Part shown: positions 11,758 through 22,869 of the stretch, one piece after another
How positions within the stretch are numbered: position 1 is the first letter of the stretch
How the letters are laid out: each line of letters starts with the position of its first letter
Program-made: the position numbers and the translations under genes
Assembly (NCBI GenBank): GCA_014529385.2
Contig: CM043958.1
Coordinates: forward strand, 145,911,734 to 145,975,733
Direction: 5' to 3'
DNA from: Adiantum capillus-veneris
Taxonomy: Eukaryota > Streptophyta > Polypodiopsida > Polypodiales > Pteridaceae
Length of the DNA stretch: 64,000 nucleotides
The notes under the pieces: model-generated
What the model was told of the DNA's origin: nothing
What the model saw: the letters and a program-made list of their open reading frames with translations, nothing else
Database searches by the model: none

Positions 11758-12807
11758 TTAATGTGATAAAGTTCCATGTTTGAAGTAGACTTTACCAGAT
11801 CCAAGCATGAATCAATGGCACACTCACAATAATAAATTGGCAGAGTTTAGGCAATAACATGGAAATACCAAAAGTTGTTGTATGAAACTACACAATAATA
11901 AATGAGATAGACTACTGAAATAATTTAATAAGAATTTGGAAAACTTTTGGCATATACCTCAAAAAGTGAAAGTCATAAACAATGAATAACAACAATGTAT
12001 ATACAATTGGGCATAGACTGAATTTGTTGTCTCAATGCATTATCTAGTTGACATAGGTAATGAGCGAAGCACCTCTACTCATTTGTTGAGCATGAAACAG
12101 AGAATTGATAGTAGACACTTGTGTGGCATAGCAACCACCCCAATCCACATATTAAAGGCATAGAAATCCGGTGGCAATGACCCCCCCTTGGGATAAAACA
12201 ATCCACAATGTATAGTGCCACTAAAGTAGGAAAAGGTTTGCTCAACTACAAATTGAGCATATAACCTCGTAGAGCAATCAAATGTATCTCCATAGGAGTA
12301 GCAATAGGTGTTTAGTCCTATGGGTTGAATCTACACAAAAATGTCCCAATGTACTTTTTTTGACACAAAGAGATACCTCCATCAATGTGCTCACTAATTG
12401 TATGTACAAAAATGATGCAAAATCTTCAAATCTCACATTTTAGAAAAGGTGTTAAGATCACCTTGATAAATCTGCAAGATGTCCCTTATTTGTTCCAATT
12501 AGCAGCATGTCATCAACATAGAGAACAATTATCAGACCTACATCATCCACACACTTGACATAAAAAGTGCTCTCAAATTGGACTATTTGGAAATACATGT
12601 GAAGCCAAATAAGCAGGTATCTTCTCAAACCAAGCCTATGGAGCTTTCATTAGACCACGAACGATCTTTTCCAACCTATACATCTTGTTTTCTTACCCTT
12701 GGTGACCCTATATACCATTCCTCATCACGTGCGCAAATCTTTTCACCATCTCTGCATCTCCATCTCTTACAATTCCTTACACCTTATATCTACATCTAAT
12801 CGTTTGC

Positions 12808-12809
<2 letters not shown>

Positions 12810-12899
<90 letters not shown>
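12810..12899. repeat. compound (TG)n(AG)n microsatellite
   Basis: (TG) to about 12842, then about 28 GA units to 12899. Frames across it are artefacts. Confidence 0.97.
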
Positions 12900-12902
<3 letters not shown>

Positions 12903-12989
12903 TGAGATATGAGAGGGATTGTGTGTATGTAAGAAGATCTTGGAGGAGGCTCCTTGGCTTGCCTTCTGACAATAGTGGTAGCAGTGCTT

Positions 12990-13350
12990 GGGTGTGATGA
13001 TTTGGCCATCAGTTTGATTGAAAGTGGCAGATATCAACATATGAAAGCTTTGAATTCAAAAAAGGACAGTATGATAACAATAGGTTGTAGATGTGCCTCA
13101 TTCTAAGCTACATCACTATTCCCATCATTAAAATGTGGCAACAACATAGCATACACATTGTGGGTGCTTGCGTGCGATGATTCGCCATCTGTTTGATTGA
13201 AATTGTTAGATATCAACATATGAAAAGGTTTGAAATTGAAAAAGGATAGTATGATAACGATAGGTTGTAGGTGTGCCTCATTCTAAGCTACATTTGTATT
13301 CCCATCATTAAAATGTGGCAATCACATATCATACACATTGTGAGTGCACA
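12990..13350. repeat. two-copy tandem duplication, unit about 180 bp
   Basis: Two diverged copies of a unit running from gggtg(tg/cg)atgatt..gccatc to cacattgtg.gtgc. The first is about 12990-13165 and the second about 13166-13350. Both sit inside copia E. Confidence 0.8.
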
Positions 13351-13889
13351 CTTGTCTCCTTTGTACTTATAATAAAGGTTAGATTGCATTATCCACAAAA
13401 ACTACATCTTGGACTAGTCATGATATGTTCTTTTTATGGGTGAAATAGTTTGTAACCTCTGCTTTCCTCTCTCTGCCTTATCATCTAATTATTTTCATTG
13501 TTGTTTAGGCATCAAAGCATAAGCCAAGGAACCAAAGACACACAAGTTACCAATAATGCGCTTCTTGGAGTGCCAAGGTTCAAATAGAATGATGGAGTGC
13601 AATGCTTTACTAAGACACATGTTTCATAGATATGTAGCATACATGACAACATCAAGCCAAAATGCATGTGGAAAATCTTGACTTTTGACCATACACTTGA
13701 GATATATATCCCTCACAATTTATTTGTACAATTTAACTTTCCCAACTTGATTGTCATAAAATGAGAACATCTTTTTTTGTCATGCATTGTGTCATGTTTT
13801 ATCTATTCATGTTTCAAGTTCAAAGTTTAGTAATGAAATGTTTCATGTAAGTGAAGCAACGCCACATTCTTCTCTTTCTTCTTCTTCCA

Positions 13890-15386
13890 CAATGGCCAAT
13901 AACTCACACGTAGAACAAGGAACAATGTAATTCAAGCTACGAGCTTTAACTACTTACCAATCTACACAACCATTTGAAGATTTGGTATAAGTCACAAAAC
14001 AACTCAAGGAATTGCTTAGGGAATACAAAGATGTTTTCCCTAATGATTAACCAACTGGTTTACCACCTACACAAGATGTGCAACATGGCATAGATGTTGT
14101 GCTAAGTAGTAAACTTATAAGCAAGCTACCTTATGGGACTAACCATAATGAAGCAATGATTGATGAAAAACAACTTGCGGACTACATTAGCAGGGGTTTT
14201 ATTCAACCAAGTTATTCACCATGGGCTGCTTCTATTCTATTGGTGAAGAAAAAGACGGTATTAAGTGCATGTGCATAGATTACCATGGGTCGGCCTTAAT
14301 TACTATCATAGGTAGTATCTGCTACAAAAGGTGGATGAATTGTTTGACCAATTACATGGAGCACTCTACTTCACAAAAATAGATCTTCATTTAGGTATCA
14401 TTATATAAACATACGACTTGCAAATATTCCCAAAGCTTCCTTTCAAACATGATTCAAGAATTATAATTTTTTTGTTATGCTATTTGGCTTGACCAACACC
14501 CCAACTATGTTTATGACACTTATTGATGCTATTTTAAAGGCCTACTTGGGCAAGTTTGTTATCATCTTTCTCGATGACTTTCTTGTTGTTAGTGATACCA
14601 AAGAGGAACATTTAAAACATCTTCAACAAATGCTTGACTTATTACGCCAACCCAAGCCTTATGCAGATTAGAGTAAGTGTGAGTTTCTTAAGAAAGATGT
14701 GAACTACCTTGGTCATATAATTTTATATAATTTCTTAAGACAGAAGTGAACTACCTTGGTCATATAATTTCTTAAGAGAGATGTGAACTATCTTGGTCAT
14801 ATGATTTCAACAAATAATATACCAATGGATAATTCCAAAGCGGATGCTATTTTGCATTGGCCTCATCCAAATAATTGGGAATAACTTCAAATTCCCCTAG
14901 GATTGATAGATTTTTATTGCAAGATTGTTAAAAATTATGCAAAATTGGCTATTCCTACAATGTGCTAATTAGAAGGTAACGACAAGACTTTATTTTGAGG
15001 AGAAGATTAACATCATAATTTTGAAACTCTCAAGGGAGCGTTAGCATTATCATCTATACTTGCTATATTTGATCCACTTGAGCCATTTATTCTATAAAAA
15101 GATGCTATTTCTAGAGCTACTAGTGTAGTTTTACACCAAGATGTAAGACAAGTGGATTTCAAGAGTAAGAAACTTGATAGTGCACAGCAAATTGAGATTG
15201 TGTTTGACCATGAGCATATTGAATTATTCACAAATCAAACATAGTTGAAGGGTCAAAAGACCAAATGGGTTGAGATTCTTCAGATATATGATGTTTGCCT
15301 ATGGTATCGCAAGGGTCAATATAACATTGTGGTGGAAAATCTCAATAGAATGCCACATATTAACTCTCCTTTTCTCATAGAGATAT
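13890..15386 (+). pseudogene. Ty3/gypsy F: RT and RNase H remnant, left part
   Basis: Plus-strand gypsy polyprotein. 14000-14070 encodes LKELLREYKDVFPND, the RT-proximal motif. 14078-14278 gives HGIDVV, then RGFIQPSYSPWAASILLVKKK. 14477-14671 gives FGLTNTPTMFMTLIDAILK, then YLGKFVIIFLDDFLV with the FLDD catalytic box, then DLLRQPKPYAD. 14690-14830 gives YLGHII, and RNase H follows to about 15380 (QYNIVVENLNRMP). Many stops. It breaks off at 15386 where element D starts, and the same polyprotein resumes at about 36850. Confidence 0.85.
14684..14806 (+). repeat. local 3-copy tandem repeat within RT of F
   Basis: The stretch tttcttaaga.agatgtgaac..accttggtcatataat occurs three times, starting about 14684, 14731 and 14768. 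It is a local amplification of the KCEF..YLGHII coding segment, which should be present once. Confidence 0.85.
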
Positions 15387-15516
15387 TGCAAGAGAGTGGG
15401 GAATAGCACATACACTTCTCCATCCAGCCTTCTCATATATAGACCCTTGACCTGCTATATTTAGATCCCTTAACTGCATGTGAGTCATGGCTCTTGGGCT
15501 AGCCCTTGCCTTGACA
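15387..15516 (-). repeat. 3' LTR (short) of gypsy D
   Basis: The plus strand starts TGCAAGAGAGTGGGG and ends CCTTGACA. It is homologous to 36742-36846. A purine tract lies inside it at 15517-15530 (minus strand CCAGGGAGTAA). About 130 bp long. Confidence 0.65.
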
Positions 15517-18500
15517 TTACTCCCTGGAGAAGCATTTTCGTCCTCGAAAACAAAAGTGGTGATATCTTCGTATGAACACTAATGTTTTCCACAGTGGCAC
15601 CCCTCATAGGTCCAATTGTCTATCTGGTCGATATAAGATTTAGTAGGAGGTTCAATGAAACCAAGAAAAATATCTTGATTTTACACATTGTTGTCCCTTT
15701 GCAACCATTTGTGTAACCGGCTTATATGCAAAATAGTGTAGACTCTCTTATAACTCGCTTAAGTATTTTCAACGAGTTACTAGAACTAAGAGGTGTCTAA
15801 ATGAATGACCAGGTTTCAAACTTTTTGAAGATATTGGAACATGCAAGAATACCTCTTCTCACCTTTCCAAACTCATCGCAAGATTAAGTGCTTGACTTGC
15901 TATCGTTTCTCTTCAGTAAACAACCCCACTATAACTGGTGATCAAGGTTGAGAACCTAACCTAGGGACTGAACCTATTTGCAACATGCTTTGCCTCATGG
16001 TAATCAAACTCTAGTTAGAGAGATAACCTTTCCAATCGGATTTATTTTTGCTAACGTACACTCTTACCATATCCTCTAGCACAAGATTGACACTTGGAAA
16101 TTGCCTATCTTCCACTGGATGATTGTCAATATTGAGTTGTGTTTTCCAGTCGTTTACAAACAGTCCCCTAGAGACGACCAGTAAACTTGAGTCATAGTTA
16201 CTCGCAACATTGCTGAGTAATCAACAATGGTAAGAACAACCAGCTTGGTTAACTTTAGAGATTGGTAAACTTGGGTCATAGTTACTCGCAACATTACTAA
16301 GTAATTAGCAATGTTAAGAACAACCAGCTTGGTTAACTTTAGAGATTGAATAGGGAACTGAAGAAAATTTACAAAGTTTAATCAACTTATCTACAAGCAC
16401 CCAAATCAAGCCATGACCTCTTATGGTCATTGGTAGACCCACAATCTATCTCATAGAGATACTGCACATGAAGCGCAAAATGCTTCATAAGCTATCAATT
16501 TCATGAATTTGCATACCGCTCCAAATCTACCTTTGCTAAACACCAGGGCCCATAACACCTAGTGTGTATGCATTTAACAAAAATTAATCCTAACCTGCAC
16601 TTTTCATGACTATATGTACCAATGCTTATGGGACCGATGCTACGCTCATAGCACACATGGAACGGGAGGGTAAATAGCTCTATAAAAGAAACTAAATACT
16701 TCCCACTTCAATCACTTGAAAGCCTTGCTAAAATGTTAAAACCATAATAGAATGTGAAAAATAAATCATATCTAGGCATAAACAATGAAACATTCTCCTT
16801 AACAATAAATAGCCTTGCTATATGCTAAACAACCATCCATTAATGTTGTTTAATAGTACTTGTAACCTCAACAAGTCTTACTAGGTGTCCAATAATTTAT
16901 GGCCACTAAAATTGTTCCTGATATGACGTGCTCGAAATGGTCTAATAAATGGATTTGACCAGCACTTAGGGACTCTGTCGTGACACATAATTGGAATAAT
17001 GGGTGTGAGTGTTAGTCCCAAAGACTCATAATCTCCACATGTGGAATATGTCTTAAATAACATCGTCTAAAATTATGACACATAATTGGAATAATGGGTG
17101 CGAGTGTTAGTCCCAAAGACTCATAATCTCCACGTGTGGAATATGTCTTAAATAACATTGTCTAAAATTATGACACATAATTGGAATAATGGGTGTGAGT
17201 GTTAGTCCCAAAGACTCATAATCTCCACATGTGGAATATGTCTTAAATAACATTGTCTAAAATTATGACGTTCATCAAGTACAAGATGTACTAGTGTGTG
17301 GAGGTAACTATAAACACCCAGCAACATGAGTGAGAGGGACCCTCATAAACCTTGCTCCATATAGGTCTATAAAGGTGCAAAAATGTATCTGATACACTAT
17401 TGTCCCAAAATTCTTTGCTCCTACATGACCTTGTCATGTGTTGAGATAAAGAGATGAAAGCATTTGAGCATATGAATCCCCTTGGGAAAACTCAATCAAA
17501 GCATATTCAAAAATGAAAATAAACCAAATCATGTGCTTATTAGGAGGTGAAAAATATCTTACACTTACCCAGAGTCAAGATATTACTAAAAGTTCAGTCT
17601 CAAAAGGCCCAATCTTTCTTTGGCCTATTTAGTGTAAATGAGAGGTTAGTGAAAACAAACCAACGTTTAACTAGTAACCTTGGGTGCTTCCTTGTCAATC
17701 CAAATTTCTTGGTTAGATATTGCAATTTCAAACCCCTTGGTTAGATTCTACATGGAAATTGCTTAAACTATCAGCTGATTGTGACCAACATAGTCTAGAA
17801 TGTCACCAATAGTGAGTGTAAGCAACTTGGTAAGTTGAACATATCTACTACCCTATGGCAGCGTGAAAACTACTTTCTTTGAAAGTACAAGTGTGAATAG
17901 GTCAATCAATGACCATCAACACTCATGGAGTGATTTGGTAGTAGCTAGGTCATACCCTTGGAAATACCTCTCCTATAGACACAATTAGTGTTATAAACTA
18001 AGCAACAGATCCTCTCAAGTTGGAATCTTATTCACAAATGGATCAAACTAAGCAGCATGTAATCTCAAAGTGAATTTGTATTTACAAATGGATCATAAAA
18101 CAATCATATCTCCCATGAAAACGGGAGAAATATTTGTACTACACTTTATTTGGTATTTTTAAACAAGAGATTACTTGTCATGAGTCTCCATTAGCAGATT
18201 CATGTCATTGCATGGACTAGTTGCTTGATAGCAAGGCCATGCCTACTTACTATCGCTGGAAAGCATCATTTGTAGTGCATGCACCTTGTGCATAAAAATT
18301 ATGATATAAGATGCCTACCACTGCAATCATATGGAATGAACATAAGTGAATATGCTAGCTGCAACTATCATCACGTAGTAGGTTACCGTTATGGGTAACC
18401 ACAACAACATCAATAGGAGAATCATCATTAAAAATCATTTTAAATAAATAAGAGTTTACCTCATCTTTGACAAAGTAGCTAGTATTATAGTGAAAGCGTT

Positions 18501-19898
18501 AACAATGATGGGGTGGAATGAATTCCACCTGATTGTCACACCACACATGCCAATCTAAAAAATAAAGTGATAAGACCTTGGCTACAATGATGGCCTCAAC
18601 AATGTGAGCCAATACCAAAATTTCCTTGCACAATCTATATTGGCATGGATACATCACAATTGATGTTGACATACATAAAATGTGAATTATATCCTCATAT
18701 TGCAAGTGGTCTAAACATGTCTATCATTGCCCCAGATCCCAAGTCCATGAGCCGTACCTTGGCATGGGGTGGAATCCTTGCTTCTCATGAGTGCGTGCAA
18801 AAACATACATCTTGATGCACCTACCTTTTATGCGGTCATGACTATACTAAGTTGACAGTGGACGACCGACTTTTGACCATCTACTTCTTGCTTAAGAAGA
18901 TGAAACCTAATTTCTAATTGCCTGAAATGATCTTGCAACTTGTCGAGCTCAATTTGGCTTATCGTGTTCTGAACCTCTGAAAAATGACTCATGTCCTTCA
19001 GTATATTGTATATACTTGCTTGGCAATACTTGAGAGCACCCTCAAAGTCAAACACTATAACTGGATCTTCCTCCTGGTGGATAATATGTTTCTTAAACAA
19101 TTTACATATTTGTTGTTACAAATGCAAGCTATGCTTTAAATAGGTGAGAAAAACAAATAAAAATAATCAAATTTAGCACCTTATGCAGAGATACTTTAAA
19201 AAATGCATAGCAATTTATGCAAAGAACAAAAAATTAGGGACATCCCAATGTACTCACACCCTTGCTCTGACTGAACACAAGCCATGCTTGCCTTAAATGT
19301 TTTGCAAATATTTCAAGCATACCATATATGCATAATTCATATGCAGGTGTCCTTTTAAAACTAACGATCATTCATGCTTGCAAATCCATGTAGATTTTGA
19401 TAACACCCTTGTTGTAATGACAATCAAACCAAGCTTGATAAGTTCATATATACCCCTTGGGTGGTAATCATTGCAGAAGTTTGAATTCAGAATCATGAAA
19501 TACAGATGATTGCATAACCAATTCAAAATTGAAACTAAAACTAGAAAATGAGTACATAGAATCTTGTTGGATCCACCAATATGCCTCCCAATACGCCAAA
19601 GAATCCCTAACAAATACCTTATATATAGGTGAAAATAATCACACCCGATTGTGTCATACACAATCTGTGAAAAAAAATTGAGTTCATCCCCCAAATCCTT
19701 GTTCAATGCAAACCATGAGCACATCCCTTGGATGAGATGCAAACCTCCATGATCCATGGATCAAGGTTCCCTTGGAGCATCTCTAGAACACATTAATGAT
19801 TTTTTGTATGTAAACCTTGGCTATGATGTACTTGAAGTCGTGCCCCTAGCGCGATATGTTGCTGGAGTTTGCAAAATTTTCTTATGCAAGGCCTTTAT
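15517..19898 (-). pseudogene. gypsy D internal region, left part (pol to gag)
   Basis: The minus-strand internal part of a gypsy element, related to element A. Its sequence is the antiparallel homologue of much of 23600-27980. For example, 15541-15590 matches 27905-27960 (the polyprotein tail before the LTR), 16540-16600 matches 26960-27000, 16860-17350 matches 26440-26740 and 19370-19560 matches 23690-23860. The coding frames are destroyed; only short frames such as 18828-19100 and 19368-19757 remain, and none is recognisable alone. It is interrupted at 19898 by copia B and resumes at 36137. Confidence 0.65.
16981..17265. repeat. 3-copy tandem repeat, 95-bp unit
   Basis: Units start at 16981, 17076 and 17171 (tgacacataattggaataat and onward) with only a few differences. 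The homologous place in element A has a single copy, so this is a local amplification inside D. Confidence 0.92.
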
Positions 19899-20127
19899 TG
19901 TTGGAATTAGGGTTGCAGGGAATCACACACAACTTGTAGAAGATGAAGGAAGCTCAAGGCACACAACAGAGAGTGTATTACTTAGTGTGAAATGGAAAGA
20001 TAAGATAGCCCTAGAGTGATGGGCATATATACAATTTACGAGGGGGAAAACCTTCTAGTGAGGGAAAAAATGCCCTGACGGTCCTAAGTGTGTTCACACA
20101 CATCACTACCACATGTACATGGTAACA
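19899..20127 (-). repeat. 3' LTR of copia B
   Basis: 229 bp, TGTTGGAATTAGG...ATGGTAACA on the plus strand. A polypurine tract (minus strand GGGGGGATTTG) is directly inside at 20128-20140. Confidence 0.85.
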
Positions 20128-20229
20128 AATCCCCCCTAGGAGTGATGCGGTGAGCGAGAGTTGGCACATAGAGTATAAGGAAGTGCCACGCAGTGAGGAC
20201 AGGATCAGTCCACAAAGGGGAGCAAGCCC

Positions 20230-20710
20230 AAATCTTTGCAAAAAGCTTCAAACTTCTCACGAGACAATGCCTTTGTGAAAAGATTTGCAAGGTTGTCCTA
20301 TGTTGGCACATAAGCCAAGCTAACCTCTTATATTAAGAGTCTCTCCCTGACATAGTGATACTGCACCTCAATGTGCTTTGTGCGAGCATGAAAAAACTAG
20401 GTTCCTCACAACTGCCAATGCGCTTTGACAGCTAGTGTAGATGATGCTGGCAGTGTCCTGTCCAACACTTAACCGTAGCTGTGAAGATTCCCTGTACTGA
20501 GCCTCACAACTAGAAGTGGCCACAGTAGGTTGCTTTTTGCTCAACCATGATAGACATGAATTGTTGAGCACGAGACAAAAACCACTCCTGGACACTCGCA
20601 TGTCAAAACAACCAGCCCAATCTAAGTTCGACAAAGTATGTAGATCTGGCGGCAATGATCTCCCCTTGGGATAAAACAACCCAAGATGTAAAGTGATACT
20701 CAAGTAGCAA
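20230..20710 (-). pseudogene. copia B RNase H
   Basis: The minus frame 20368-20703 contains DWAGCFDMRVSRSGFCLVL, then CLSWLSKKQPTVATSSCEAQY, the C-terminal RNase H signature of copia (normally TSSCEAEY, so E is replaced by Q here). A second frame (20011-20311) carries the tail around the LTR junction. The family role is removal of RNA from the RNA/DNA hybrid. Confidence 0.82.
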
Positions 20711-20967
20711 AAGATCCGCTTGACAACCTACCAATCCTTAGACCCTGGGCTATGTATAAATTTGTTGACTTGTGAGATTGCAAATTGAATATCCGGCCTC
20801 GTATTGCATACATAAATAAGGCATCCAATAGCAATTTGGTAAAGAGTGACATCTGCAGGATTACTAGCATCATGAAGACTCAATTTCAAACTTGTATCCA
20901 TGGGACTGGCAATAGGTTTTCAATCCTCAAGTCCAAACTTACATAGCAATGTCTCTATGTAACTTGT

Positions 20968-21600
20968 TTAGCACAAGGCAATACCACCATCACACTGCTT
21001 AAATTGTATGCCCAAGTAATGATGCAATAGCCCCAAATATTTCATCTTGAAAGTAGCATTCAAATCAACCTTAAATTCAACAATATGTGCCTCATTCGGA
21101 GTAGGAAAAATTATCCACATATAGAACAACAATGAGAAGTACATCACCCTCACACTTCACATACAAAGTGCTTTTTGTTGGACTGTTACAAAAGCCTTGT
21201 TTGACCAAATGATTGTCAACTTTCTCCTACCAAGCAGAAGGAGACTGCTTCAACCCATACAAAGGTTTCTTACATTTGCACACTTTATCCTCTTGTCCTT
21301 TCTTGACAAAACCGTGAGGTTGCGTTACATAAACTTCCTCAAATATATCACTATTCAAGAAAGCAGTAACAATGTCTAATTGATGTACATCCCAACCAAA
21401 TTGAGCTGCCAATGCACATAGAAAACGCACAATAGTCATACAAAAATCGAGAGCAAAGGTCTCTTCATAACCTATGCCTTTCTGTTGTGAATAGCCTTTT
21501 GCAACAAGTCGAGCCTTATAGCGATCAATTTCACCATCCAACTTACGCTTCAACTTGTAAACTCACTTTGTACCAATGGCCATTTGCCATGAGGAAAAGC
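20968..21600 (-). pseudogene. copia B reverse transcriptase
   Basis: The minus frame 21227-21553 holds KLDGEIDRYKARLVAKGYSQ, then FGWDVHQLDIVTAFLNSDI, VYVTQPHGF and PLYGLKQSPSAW, which are the copia RT blocks in order. The next frame (20968-21153) should bring YVDDM. The sequence at about 21105-21125 instead encodes LYVDN, so the second catalytic aspartate is changed. Later comes KMKYLGLLHHYLGIQF. Stops between blocks make it a pseudogene. Confidence 0.85.
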
Positions 21601-21619
21601 ACATAAAGTCCATGTTTCA

Positions 21620-22487
21620 TTTCTTATAAGTGCATCATATTCTGATTGCATGGCAGCCATTCACATAAACTAGAAATAGCCAAAGCATAGCAATCTGATG
21701 AATAAGATGCATGGCAAGAACCTAAACGATTGCGACTAGACAAAGGTGCATCCAATTTACTATCATGCAAAGTATGCACCAACCATTTCGGCATACCTCT
21801 AGCCTGCTCATTCTCTACCCGTTCCTCATCAAGTACATCATGTACATCTGCATCGAAAATTGGCAGATTTGGGACATTTTCAAAACCCCCCATAGGTTGT
21901 ACATTTGCCTCATTAGAACTTACATTCAAACTTCCATCACAAAAAAGATGCCAATTGTCATAAATGTCATGTGAGCTTACATTCATGTCTCTACTAAATG
22001 ATAGCAAAGCTGAAAAGAATCTTCCACAAACAAAACATCTCATGAAACCAAAATATGCTTTGTTTGCGGATGGTACAATCTACAACCTTTGCTTTCAGCA
22101 TTATACCCAAAAAAAATGCACTCGACAGCCTTATCATCCAGTTTTTTGCATTGTGTTTGTGGCAACAAAGCATAAGCTAAATACCCAAGAACGCGCATGT
22201 GATCAATAGATGGCTTTCTATCATGGCATGCCATGTAAAGATTTTGTAGGACACGTGCTAAGTACACAAGTGGCACACATGATGGCCTCAAGCCAAAACA
22301 AATGTGGCAAAGCTTGACTCTTGAATCATACATCTTGCCATCTCCATAAGTGACTTGTTCTTCCCTTTCAGCAACACCCTTTTGTTGAGACGTATAGGGC
22401 ATTGTACAATGATGTTTTATCCCATGAGTAGCCAAAAATGCATCAAATTCATGAGACATGTACTCCCCCCCTCGATCAAAATAGTGG
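21620..22487 (-). pseudogene. copia B integrase C-terminal part, left of element A
   Basis: The minus frame 22040-22459 contains HCTMPYTSQQKGVAERE, where the integrase catalytic Glu lies in VAERE. After it come VLGYLAYALLPQTQ and LDDKAVECIFFGY. The frame 21624-22043 is the variable linker to RT. The coding sequence breaks at 22487 where element A inserted and resumes on the far side at 28153. Confidence 0.85.
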
Positions 22488-22492
22488 GTGCC

Positions 22493-22656
22493 TGTCAGGA
22501 CAAGAATCCTAAGCCTAGGGGATCGGGGACCTGAGCCAGGGGCTCGGACTGGACCGGTGTGGACTGGGGATCCATATGATGGCTAGGGCTAGGAGCCGGT
22601 CTATACATAGGGTGGTAGGCCGGTGGATCCGGAATCACAATCTCCTAGGTCTTATA
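22493..22656 (+). repeat. 5' LTR of element A
   Basis: 164 bp; same length and colinear with 27989-28152, with scattered, mainly transition, differences. Confidence 0.87.
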
Positions 22657-22657
22657 C

Positions 22658-22670
22658 TGGTATCAAAGCT
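22658..22670 (+). promoter_or_regulatory. primer binding site of element A
   Basis: TGGTATCAAAGCT, close to the initiator tRNA-Met complement, one base after the LTR. Confidence 0.8.
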
Positions 22671-22744
22671 TGGTGGAAGGGGGAGCTATGGAGGAGGGGG
22701 GGAAGTATTGCAAGGATTGCATGTTCATGCATGGCATGGCAGGG

Positions 22745-22852
<108 letters not shown>

Positions 22853-22869
22853 CTGAGCAGGCTTGAGCC

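Larger units (their letters stand above)
11764..13880 (-). pseudogene. Ty1/copia pol debris (element E)
   Basis: A decayed copia polyprotein on the minus strand. Near 12496-12535 the minus strand encodes VLYVDDMLLIGTN, the copia RT catalytic box. Leftwards (12120-12350) comes sequence similar to the RT/RNase H part of copia B at 20640-20950 (the ggcaatga.cccccttgggataaaacaa block). To the right (13500-13850) comes the integrase C-terminal region (FGSLAYAL-like). The domain order on the minus strand, integrase then RT then RNase H, is the copia order. No LTRs were found. A microsatellite and a tandem duplication lie inside it. Confidence 0.72.

Noticed and set aside
16981-17265. CRISPR-like array (three 95-bp repeats)
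   Set aside because: The units are contiguous without spacers and are homologous to retroelement D/A sequence; the context is a plant genome.
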